Under the pieces are notes generated by a model. The model saw only the letters and a program-made list of their open reading frames with translations. It had not been told where the DNA came from and ran no database searches. Shown here one piece after another: positions 54,591 through 64,000 of a stretch of 64,000 nucleotides of DNA. The DNA is from Orobanche coerulescens (lineage: Eukaryota; Streptophyta; Magnoliopsida; Lamiales; Orobanchaceae), in the NCBI GenBank assembly GCA_033398695.1, contig CM065804.1:117545501-117609500 (forward strand). Direction: 5' to 3'. The position numbers and the translations under genes were made by a program. Position 1 is the stretch's first letter, and every line of letters begins with the position of its first letter.

Positions 54591-56739
54591 TGTAACACCC
54601 CCGATTTATTCAGGAATATTACAGCGCCGTAAATCCTTTACATAAGAATTTACAAGGCTAAATAAATGAAAAAGACAATGACAGATACCAAATTATGAAA
54701 TCACTGAAAATACATTACGACAGTTCTGGTTCAACACCGAAAATTCATATACCCAAAAGGAGAATAGTAATACACCACTGAAATCCAAACATCACAAATT
54801 ATGACGTACTCGAGTACTTATTAAAATAACCAACAACAGACAATAAACTCGGCCGGAACATCACTCTGCACCCTCGTCGTCATGCAGCTCCAGTGGTTGT
54901 TTCCCCGCTCTCCTGGATCCTGAACATAAACAAATGTTCACCCCCGAAGGGGTTAGCACAATGATGCTAGTAGAAGTACAATAATCATATAGCAGTGATG
55001 TAATCAACAATCAACATAACAAGTTTCTCCAACGATCCAGCGCACACAGCTATAGATTCCCATGATGATCCCGTCGGACCAACGCATGGTGGAACTACCT
55101 GTCCAACGATCCAGCGCACACAGCTATAGATTCCCATGATGATTCCCATCGGATCAACGCATGGTGGACATTTAATCACAACACATATACACAATACAAT
55201 CGCAATATAACTTGTCATAATATAAACAATTCTAATTAGAGTACTTGCCTCGGTTCGATGACAAGAATAAAACTTCTACGAATATCAAAATACTCGAAGG
55301 TCATCCCCTTCAATCAATCACGTTGCTAAGCTCGAACCTTAACAAAAGAAATAATATATAATTCATCTCCAGTCGAATGAACATTTAACAATCCAAATTA
55401 TAGTCGGAAGTTCTTAAAATGAAATCTGTCCGGCTTGCTTAACGCACGCTACGTATCATATGTAGCCTACGTTAAGGCTACTCGTTAGTGCATGCAATTA
55501 TACGCAGCCTAGCGTACGGTAACCATGCACGGTCAGTACCTCACTGATCAGCCGATTGACTCGTCTGATGATATAGCGCACGCTAAGTTCCAAGCGTAGC
55601 ATACGCTAAACATGCCCGATAGCATACGTTAATTCACATAGCTTAGCGTACGCTAAGCGTGCATGGCAGTTTCACTGCTGGGCAGCAGACCATTCTAACG
55701 GTGATGAAATTTACAAACTCCTCAGTGATTAACGTACGTTATCCATCTACATGTCATGTTCATAAACTAATGAATGATCTTACGGATTCAAACATCTTTG
55801 AATTTCAAGGAAATGAATATCATCACAACTCTTATATTCAAACTCGATTATCATTCTCGTGTGAAGTTTGGTGATCTCAGGTTGATGCACTAGATTCCAT
55901 TATCATTATCACATTCAGACTTCATCTTGAAGGTGAATTAACAATTCCAACTACGATGTTTCAACGACGATATTATAAGCATAATCATTCCCACTTCTAA
56001 ACATGATGTTTGTTGAATAATTCACTAATGAAACTCAATATCTTGATAGCATGATTCATCTAACTCTTCAGAACACGAATCTAAGGCTGGAGAAAGAATT
56101 AACATACCTTAAGATGAAGGAAGCACCGAGTTAAAAAGGTAGAATCCAGCTCCGGTTGTTTGTATGCCAATCCAAGGTGTTTCTCTACTTCAACAATCAC
56201 TCACAAGTGACATTCAATCTCCAATGATCAAGTAGAGGTGGTATAAGTGTGTTTAAGGAGAATAATAGGCTCTCTGGACTATCAAGTAATGAGGACGAGT
56301 GAAGGGAACAAGAAGAAATGGAGTGTTGTCCCTTGAATAAAGTTTCTGCACATTAGCAGATTAGCGTACGCTATCATAATTCCCTTAGCGCACGCTAAAT
56401 AAGAGTTGACTCCAAATCTGTCCAGTTCCACCCGCGGGAATCTTATCCGGACCCACGTTCGGCTGGCGCATGTGCTAGCTATCTAGCTCAATAATTGACT
56501 GCCTAGCGCACGTAATTCTTCATTTGTAGTGTGCGCTAGTTGTAGCCCGATAACGCACGTTAAGCTACATTCTTAGCGTGCGCTATCACGAGTTTGCATG
56601 AGAAATTTTGCATGTTGTTATACTTATGTACAAGAATACAAATGTGAGAAATATCATACTCCAATTATCGAGATCACAATTTCGAATAATACAGGGTTCA
56701 AATACAGATGAAATACACAATAATAATCTAGATATTACA
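54591..56739 (-). repeat. Gyp-G 5' LTR
   Basis: A 2149 bp LTR. It lacks 61 bp between two TCCAA repeats relative to the 3' LTR (junction near 55030). Minus-strand promoter with TAGCGTACGCTA-type boxes (56355-56590) upstream of 'tttattcaaggg' (decayed TATA), a second array at 55440-55650 and a predicted intron 54920-55248. Confidence 0.95.
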
Positions 56740-56744
56740 GTAAC

Positions 56745-58622
56745 TGTGTTTTGTTGCTTAGACCCCAAAGTTTCTATTCCTTAAGTTTCGGGACGAAACT
56801 TCTTTTAAGAAGGGTAGAATCTAATACCCGAGATTTCCGTTTCTGGTTACTTTGAATTATTTGTCGCTGGTGCTGGTTATTTTGTTTCATTGATGATAAA
56901 TGGGGATTTTCCATATGTTGTGTTCGGTATGATGTACCACGTTGTGGCATTCGTCGAGTACGACTTGTTGTTGTGTAAGTCGTGCAAATTATATGTATGC
57001 ATGTGTGACATGGCATATTGTATTTTGTTGTCGTTTTGTCTCTTTGAGGACATTGTGAGCTCTTGTTTTCATTCCCTTTCGAGTTGGTTATGTTCTGGGT
57101 GCTTTCGGAGTCGTGTCGGGCTCGATGTTAGACTTTAATTCTAGCACACGAGCATGCCACACGAGCATTTGATCGTGCATAGTGCACGTGCGCAACCAAT
57201 GCTTGGTAGTAACTCCTAGGGATGCACGAGCAACAGTTGCTCGTGCGCATTGCTCGTGCGTGATGACAGAAGTTCGGCAGTGGCCTAGCGCACGACCAAA
57301 CACATGAACACTTGGTCGTGCGTGATGACGTGCCTCCCTGGTGTATATAAGGGGACAGTCATGTTTTTCAGCGTCATTTTCTCTCCTTCTTTCTTCTCCA
57401 AGGGTTAGGCGACATGGGGCATATGGAAGCTTAGATTTTGATCGTATATCATCATCCATCCACGGTTTTGAGTTCCTAACACCAAGTTAACATCATCTAA
57501 ACATTTTTTACCGATTGAATCAAGGTAAAATCTCTCTGAACCCTACTTTTGGGAAACTTGGGGGTTTTCGATTTAATGTCCGATTCGTTCCGTATTGTTG
57601 ATTAATCCATGATGTATGTGATTAATCTTAGTGGCATTAATGTTTTCCCTATGAGTTCATGGTAAATTTCGTAGTATTTGTAAAATCGAGAGGGTTCGGT
57701 TGTCACCCGCACTCGTTGTTGTTTTTGTACGAATTTACATGAATCGTAGGTGGGTTTTCGGGTGTATTCCATTTTCGTACTCGTGTTAAAATGGTTGTGA
57801 TTGTATTCTCTGAATCATTAGGTTCGGTATTGTTGTTTCCTAGCGATCATGGTTGATTCTCCGTTCCGTTCGTTTCGTCGTTAATTACTCAAGGTAAGTA
57901 TTCTCGTGAAACCTTTATGCTTAACATGAAACGATAATGTGTATGTGTGTGCATTGCTCACTCCGGGAGTGTCCGACGGGGCCTCGGGGGAATCTGTGAC
58001 TTCATTCCTGATTCACGAGCTTGTTGGCTAGCTAGCCCAAGAGGGTCCATAGATGCCTCAGATGGGACCAGTCGTTTCGCCCCGGTCCTAGGCAATGCAT
58101 GTGCGTGATTTTGATTTTCTAACTATGGCCAGTCCGGGAGGGTCCTTAGAGGCCTCAAATGGGATCAGTGGTTTTGCCCCGTTCCTAGGCAAGATTGAAC
58201 TGTGATATTTGACTATTGTTTTTCCGGGAAAAGACGTCTTGTTTTGATTTTGAAACAATTTGATGCATGTACGATGAAATATGTAAGCGAATGGTGTGCC
58301 TTAATTACTTGTACTAACATAATTGCTAACCCATTTTGGGGACCCATTTTGGGGAAATTCGTGTTATGAATTTCAGGTTGCATTCAGCCGGTCGAGCGGG
58401 CACTAGAGTAGTACGAGGATACTAGCTAGGGTTGTTGACGTGTGCAAATGAGTCTTTTATTTTAGTTGTCCATTTTAAACGTTCGTTCTCAAACTTGTAA
58501 ACTCGTAGATAATACTCGCGAGTACTTAGGCATTTTGATCTGGAAATGGTTTCTATTACTAAATGTTATTTATGATTCTCGGTGATGTCTGGTTACCGAT
58601 TGTACCGGGCATTTTATTTAAT
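56745..58622 (+). repeat. Gyp-F 3' LTR, second part (3' truncated)
   Basis: Continues 47437 and matches 40614-42506. It carries the clean hairpin AAGTTTCGGGACGAAACTT (56783-56801) with a PPT-like AAGAAGGGTAGAA inside the LTR, the box array, TATATAAG (57343-57350), donor AAG|GTAAGT (57893/57894) and acceptor TTTCAG|G (58376). Similarity ends at 'ttttatttaat' (58622); the last 133 bp present in the 5' LTR are missing. Confidence 0.92.
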
Positions 58623-60130
58623 CCTTCATGGGGCTTCATGTATGGAACTTTTAGTTTTGGAAACAAATTATCCTTCTACCGTACTTTTTACTTATTGGAT
58701 GTTGGATTGAGGTGCTAGTTCTCACATTTGTACCATGAATCAGGATCTGGAACAATGTAGGAAACTTGGTGATGGGAAAGTGATTGTTACTGTCGGAAGC
58801 GGGCATAGTGTCGCAGCAACTGACATAGGATCACTTCCTTTGGATTTGGAATTTGACTTTATTTTAACATTAGATGATGTACTTGTTTTGCCCAAGGGGC
58901 ATTAAAATATTGTATATACTCTGGTCATGGATTGGAAAGGTTTTTCATTTTTTATTGATAATAGTACTTGCAAAATTTATTTTGGAAATAAATTAGTAGG
59001 CACTGCTACATTGTTAATGGACTGTATCATCTAAACCTAAGTAACAAAGTCATTGTGAACTCTATGACTAGGAAGCATTGTAGGGATGAAACTAATCAAG
59101 TTTTGAAATGGCATCTTACACTTGGTCATGTTGGTCAGACCAAAGTTTACAAAATGGAAAAAGGTGGACTTACTGGCCCATTGGGGTTGGATCCTTTTCC
59201 AACTTGTGAATCTTGCCTTAAGGGAAAATGACTAAGTCCCCCTTCACAGGCACTTCTAAGAGAGCCGCTGATAAACTTGGACTAGTCCATACCAACGTGT
59301 GTGGTGATTTAGAAGCAGCATGTGATGGATATCAGTATTTCATTATGTTCAAGAATGATCATACTAGGTACAGTTATGTGTACTTAATGAAACATAAATC
59401 TGAGGCTTTTGAGAAATTCCCGGAATTTAAGGCCCTAGTCAAAAAGAAAAGTAGTAATCATATCAAAGCATTTCGGTCGGACTGAGCTGGCGAGTATATG
59501 AGTACAGAGTTTGACAAGTTCCTAAAGGAGCACAGAATAGTGTCACAACTTACACCTCCAGGAGCTCCTCAGTTAAATGGTGTGTCGGAAAGAAGGAACC
59601 GAACTTTGTTGGACATGGTTCATTCCATGCTTAGCTACACCGAGTTACTAATCTACGTATGGGGTTATGCGCTCCTCACTGCTGCTTATATCTTGAACAT
59701 ATGTCCTTCTAAGTCAGTCCCTAAGACTCCAGATGAGATGTGTGAGGGTATAAACCAAGTCTTAATCATATTAGGATTTGGGGATGTCCCGCCTATGTCA
59801 AGAACACTAAGGTGGAGAAGTTAGAACCAAGGTCCGTGAAGGGACGTTTTATTGGATTCCCATTTGGGACGATGGGTTATCTATTCTACATGCCCGAAGA
59901 TCGAAAGATCATTGTTGCTTTGCAAGCACACTTCCTGGAAGATGAGTTCATTCAGGAAGGTGGAGCAGATAGAAGTACTTCTTTGTAAGAATATAATGAA
60001 ACTCTTCAGGAGACACATGTACAAGAAGATGGAACCCAACCTTTTGAAACACAAGTACAACCACCTCGTAGGTCTAGTAGGGTGTCTCATTTACCTGAGA
60101 GGTATGGCTTTATGCACTTGAGGAACTGGA
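58623..60130 (+). pseudogene. Cop2 pol: protease remnant and integrase (broken, cut by Gyp-H)
   Basis: A protease remnant (WMLD..GASSHIC, then LTLDDVLVLPKG) spans about 58690-58905. The GAG-pre-integrase zinc region WHLTLGHVG...CESCLKG is near 59110-59225. Integrase is open at 59228-59485 (MFKNDHTRYSYVYLM) to a TGA replacing Arg in SDRxGEY. It continues at 59498-59824 (TPPGAPQLNGVSERRNRTLLDM) and onward, broken, to 'HFMHLRNWI' at about 60130, where Gyp-H begins. It is colinear with Cop1 23150-24545. RT and RNase H presumably follow Gyp-H outside the window. Confidence 0.88.
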
Positions 60131-62494
60131 TATAATATCCGGATTTATTATTGAGTATTTAATCTGTATTTGAACCCTGTATTATTCGGAATTGTGATAT
60201 CGATAATTGAAGTATGATATTTCTCGTATTTGTATCCTTGTATATGAGTATGGCAACATGTAAATTTTCCCATGAAAATACGTGATAACGTACGTTAACA
60301 AGGATAACTTAACGTACGTTATCTGTCGGAGTTAGCGTACGCTACGAATGTAGCGTAGCATGCGTTAACCAGCCAATAATTGAGCTAGGCGGCTGTCACA
60401 TGCGCCCCGGACATGGGTCCGAATAAGATTCCCGTGGATGAACCTGGACAGTTTTGGAGTCAACGCTCATTAGCGTGCGCTAAGGACATTGTGGTAGCGT
60501 GTGCTAAACAGCTAACATACAGAAACATTAAAAAAGGGACAGCACCCCATTTTATTTTGTTTACATTTTCTTCACTTGTCCTTCGTTTCTTGGAAGTCCA
60601 GAGAGCCTCCCCTCCTTCTTAAACACATTTAAACCATCTCAACTTGATCATTGAAGATTGGAGATTACTCATACTTGATCCTTGAAGTAGAGACTCATCT
60701 TGGATTGTCACACAAGCAACTGGAGTTGAAGTCTACCTATTGTCTCAGTGTTTTCTTCATCTTAAGGTATGTTAATACTATCTCCAATGTTAAATTCGTG
60801 TTCTTAAGGATATGATGAGTATGCTATCAAGTTATTGAGTTCCATTGATGAATTATTCAAACAACATCATGTTTAGAAGTTGGAATGATTATGCTTAAGA
60901 TATCGTTGTTGAAACATCATAGTTGGAATCCTATTACGTCAATGATGAGAGTAATATTCTGAGATTGATTATCCGTATTGATTAACATTCCATATTAATC
61001 GTAGACTTAGAGTTAATATCACTTTTGTTAAACGGACTTAAGAAAGAATCATCGAAGGTTGTATCATTTCTTATAAGTTGGATTTATTAGTTCTTTAGAT
61101 GTAGTCTAAATGTAATGATGATAATGGAATCTAGTGCATCAGCCTGAGATCACCGAACTTCACATGAGATTGAATATAAGTGTCGTGATGATATTCATTT
61201 CCTTAAATTCAAAGATGTGTGAATCCATAAGATCATTCATAATCGTATGAACATGATAAGTATGGAGATAACGTACGTTAATCATTGAGGATTTCGTAAA
61301 CATCATCACAGTTAGAACAGTCATCTGCCCAGTGAAAAACTGCCATGCATGCTTAGCGTACGCTAAGCTATGTAGTTAATGTATGCTATCGGGCATAGTT
61401 ATCGTACGCTACGTTTGGTACGTAACGTACGTTATACCATCAGACGAGTCAGTCGACTGATCAGTGAAGGACTGACAATGCATAAGCGTACGCTAGACTT
61501 CGTAGCTTACGTGCGCTAACTAGTAGGCTTAACGTACGCTACCAAAGGTACGTAATGTACGTTAAGCAAGTCAGGCAGATTACGTTTTATGAACTTTCAA
61601 TAGTAATTTGGATTGTTAGACATTCGTACGACGTGAGATGAATTCTATATTATTTCTTTTGTTAAGGTTTGAGCTTAGCAACGTGATTGATCGAAGGGAG
61701 CGACCTTCGAACGTTTTGTTATTCGTGGGAGTATTATTCTTGTCTTCAAATCGAGGCAAGTACCTTAATTGTTTTATGTATTGATGTTATACATATTGTT
61801 GTACATGTATGTCGTTGTTGTATGTCCACCTCGTGTTGGTCCGACGGAATCATCGGGAGATCTATGCTAGCGTGCGCTGGATTATAGGATGGGATTTTCC
61901 ACCTCAAGTTGGTTTGACGGAATCATCGGGGGGTCTAGGCAATAAACGCTGGATCATCAGAATTGCCATATGTATGTTGTGATATCATATTGTGATTATC
62001 ATGTGTGTATGTTATTATTGAGTTTCTCGCAGGAGAAGACTCATTGGTTCTTTTGTCATTTATGTTATTATTATTCTTCGTGAGATGTTGAATAATATGT
62101 TGTGGTACTTGTACTAGCATCGTTGTGCTAACCCCTTCGGGGGTGAACATTTGTATATGTTCAGGATCCAGGAGAGCGGGGAAACAACCACTGGAGTTGC
62201 ATGACGACGAGGGTGCAGAGTGATGTTCTGGCCGGGTTTATTTGTCTGTTGTTTGTATCGTTTTAATAAGTACTCGAGTACGTCGTCGTTTGTGATGATT
62301 TGTATTTGGTGATGTATTAATACTTTTCCTTTGGACATTTGTATTTTCAGTATTGGTCAGAACTGTTGTATTTTATTTCAGTTACTTTCATACGTTGGTA
62401 TCTGTTATTCTCTTTTCATTTCTTCAGCCTTGTAAATCCCTATGTAAAGGATTTATGGCGCTGTAATATTCCTGAATATATCGGGGGTGTTACA
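60131..62494 (+). repeat. Gyp-H 5' LTR
   Basis: Same family as the Gyp-D/-G LTRs, plus orientation. It starts TATAATATCCGG, so the terminal TG is mutated to TA, and ends GGGGGTGTTACA. TAGCGTACGCTA-type boxes at 60284-60500 precede a decayed TATA (ATTAAAAAAGGGAC, about 60526). AAG|GTATGT donor-like site at 60768, second array at 61262-61570, predicted intron 61756-62164. Confidence 0.92.
61756..62164 (+). other. Predicted GC-AG intron in the Gyp-H LTR
   Basis: TCGAG|GCAAGT donor, two tandem repeats ('ttggtccgacggaatcatcggg', about 61830-61950), GTGCTAAC branch site (A at 62131, 33 nt from the end), CCCCTTCGGGG tetraloop hairpin (62132-62142) and ATGTTCAG|GATCC acceptor. Confidence 0.55.
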
Positions 62495-62729
62495 GAATAT
62501 GATATCGGAGTTAAGATTATGGATATCTTGGCCATTAGATTAAAATAGGGGTCATATATGTCTTTTGAAGTAACCGGCCGCGAATAACATCACTGTACTG
62601 CCTACGTCTTCATGCGAGCAGTGGTTATAAGTTCCTAAACTCTATCTCGTCCTTTACATCTTGTATCTCTTTATACTTGAACATTTGAACGATATTGTTT
62701 CTTGTATATTGAGTATTTATGCTTACAGT

Positions 62730-63895
62730 ATGTTGAGAGGTGGACGTGGACGTGGTCGCGGTCGCGGACGCGGAAGAAGGAATGCTGAAAGAGAAGATTC
62801 GCCCTATAATCAAAGCGCCACACCAAAGTAGCCACAAAGATCTATTAATAATGAACCGGAACCTGCTGTGCCCGAAATCCTTCATCAGGTGGTGAACCAG
62901 ATGACTCAGTTTGCCTAGGTTGTGGACCGGATGCAGGTGGCGGTGGGATTACAGCAGGGAGATCGACAGCAAGGTATCCCAGACATGGGAAATCGAGTTG
63001 ACCGATGGCTGCAAGAGGTGGCGAAGATGCAACCACCTAAGTTTGATGGTATTTCTGAGACTCCCACCTGGGATCATTGGTTGAAGGAACTAGAGAAAAT
63101 TTTTGCTAGGATTAATTGCCCTGATGACCGGAGAGCCTCTATTGCTCAGTACATTCTGATAGGAGAAGCGTCCGAATGGTGGAAAGCCATCCGGCTTGTA
63201 GACCATGATGCTGATTGGACAGAATTTAAATTGATGATGGAAGCCCAGTATTGCCCTCATCCTGTGAGGGAAGCCAAGGTTCGGGAGTTTTTCTCCGCTC
63301 AGCCTTCAGATGTGCCAGTATCTCAGGTAATTAAGACGTTTAACCAGCATGATCCATTTTGATATGAGTATGAAACCAGAAATCCAGAGGTACATGTCCA
63401 GTTTTGAATGTACCACTCTCCGTCAATACTAGGATAAAGCGTTGGCGTATGAATTCAAGGAAGCAGCAATCGGAAGTTGGCAGAGTCCAAGAAGCAGAAA
63501 GTCTCCGGTAGTTTCACGGAGCACAAGAGTAGTGGGCCCCACAAGGCCCATTCATCCTTTCATTCTTTCAAGAAACCTCCTCACCCATCTAAGAGCGGAA
63601 AGAACTTCGGAGCAGCATCAACCACGACGGATGTCACCAGGAAATGCTCTAACTGTGCCCAGATAGGGCACTATCGACGGAATTGCCCCTACCTGTCGTG
63701 ACTTGTTTTGATTGTGGTCGAGAAGGACATCGTGTGGTGTTCTATGAAGAGGCTGCAAAGTCATTTAGATCCCGTACACCACAGCCAGTTCAGAAGGAAG
63801 CCAGTATCCAACAGACGCAGCAAAGTGTTCAGATGCCTCAGAATTTTGGCCACGGACGAGGCAGAGGACAGTGGGACTGAAAGGGGACATCAAGT
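62730..63895 (+). pseudogene. Gyp-H gag (broken)
   Basis: The ATG at 62730 gives MLRGGRGRGRGRGRGRR, the basic leader. A TAG at about 62829 and another at about 62916 (in place of Gln) interrupt it. The capsid core is open at 62922-63362 (MDRMQVAVGLQQGDRQQG, WDHWLKELEKIF, ASEWWKAI), then about 60 bp present in Gyp-G are missing before HFDMSMKPEIQRYM. A frameshift near 63475 precedes SKKQKVSGSF. The first zinc knuckle is CSNCAQIGHYRRNC (63650-63690) and the second is CFDCGREGHRVVFY, in which the final Cys is Tyr. Confidence 0.88.
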
Positions 63896-64000
63896 GCTGG
63901 ATCCGTTCCCCCACGTCTGTACGAGATGAGGAGAGCAAACGACCAGGATGCTGCTATTGCATCAGGTACTGTCAAGATTCTTTCACAACCAGTTAGTGTT
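63896..64000 (+). pseudogene. Gyp-H protease start (cut by window end)
   Basis: Matches the linker before the Gyp-G protease (SVPPRLYEMRRANDQDAAIASGT, TVKILSQPVSV) and runs off the window before the DTG active site. Confidence 0.75.

Larger units (their letters stand above)
47438..56739 (-). mobile_element. Gyp-G: full-length Ty3/gypsy chromovirus in the Gyp-F 3' LTR
   Basis: LTRs 47438-49648 and 54591-56739, target duplication GTAAC (47433-47437, 56740-56744). The empty site is visible in the other Gyp-F LTR at 40604-40620. It is the best-preserved gypsy copy here: long frames cover gag, RT and integrase, and the primer site is perfect. Same family as Gyp-D and Gyp-H. Confidence 0.97.
40297..58622 (+). 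mobile_element. Gyp-F: deletion-derived gypsy element carrying nested Gyp-G
   Basis: Composite of 5' LTR, iMet primer site, protease/RT fragment, 458 bp duplication, non-coding block shared with Gyp-A, 14 bp minisatellite, integrase tail with chromodomain, PPT and 3' LTR. Gag, most of RT, RNase H and the integrase core are missing. The last 133 bp of the 3' LTR are missing too, so no target duplication can be shown. Cop2 flanks it on both sides (gag to 40296, protease from 58623). Confidence 0.87.
60131..64000 (+). mobile_element. Gyp-H: 5' part of a Ty3/gypsy chromovirus, continues past the window
   Basis: 5' LTR, degenerate iMet primer site TGATATCGGAGT (62500-62511), leader, gag and the beginning of protease. 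It interrupts Cop2 pol after 'ggaactgga'; the matching site in Cop1 is near 24540. Confidence 0.92.

Overview
The window reads as nuclear DNA of a flowering plant, from a heterochromatic, retrotransposon-packed interval. I see no host gene, tRNA, rRNA or organellar segment. The evidence is the element types: Ty3/gypsy chromoviruses of Tekay/Del type (initiator-Met-tRNA primer sites, two zinc knuckles, a C-terminal chromodomain, 2-3 kb LTRs), a Ty1/copia element, an Athila-like non-autonomous element primed by tRNA-Asp, and a hAT-type MITE. The species cannot be fixed from this. Labels used: Cop1/Cop2 (copia), Gyp-A, -C, -D, -F, -G, -H (Ty3/gypsy), LARD-B and MITE-E.

Almost every base can be assigned to one nested stack. 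The oldest layer is two head-to-tail copies of one Ty1/copia family on the plus strand that share a single LTR (26159-27580): Cop1 (21075-26166) and Cop2 (27581-29130, 39019-39390, 39946-40296, 58623-60130). Gyp-A (1-1164, 15177-21074, minus) sits in the Cop1 leader. LARD-B (1165-15176, plus) sits in the left LTR of Gyp-A. Gyp-C (3481-12519, minus, TSD TTTAT) sits inside LARD-B. Gyp-D (29131-39018, minus, TSD ATCAA) is in the Cop2 leader, and MITE-E (39391-39945) is in Cop2 gag. Gyp-F (40297-58622, plus) lies at the end of Cop2 gag. Gyp-G (47438-56739, minus, TSD GTAAC) is in the right LTR of Gyp-F. Gyp-H (60131 to the window end, plus) is in Cop2 pol.

All coding regions are broken by stops or frameshifts except one small open frame in LARD-B. 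Gyp-G is the best-preserved gypsy copy. Gyp-A has no coding sequence and Gyp-F keeps only parts of protease/RT and the integrase tail; these two share a non-coding internal block and look like non-autonomous derivatives.

The interesting signal is non-coding architecture repeated across otherwise dissimilar families. (1) Family-specific arrays of short perfect palindromes lie directly upstream of the LTR TATA box. (2) The transcribed LTR holds a splice-like module: AAG|GTA donor plus telo-box, then AG|GCAAGT donor, two or three tandem repeats, a GCTAAC branch site, a small GC hairpin and a TTTCAG|G acceptor. (3) A hairpin with a GGA/AGGA loop stands just before the polypurine tract, with a different but still complementary stem in the gypsy elements and in LARD-B.
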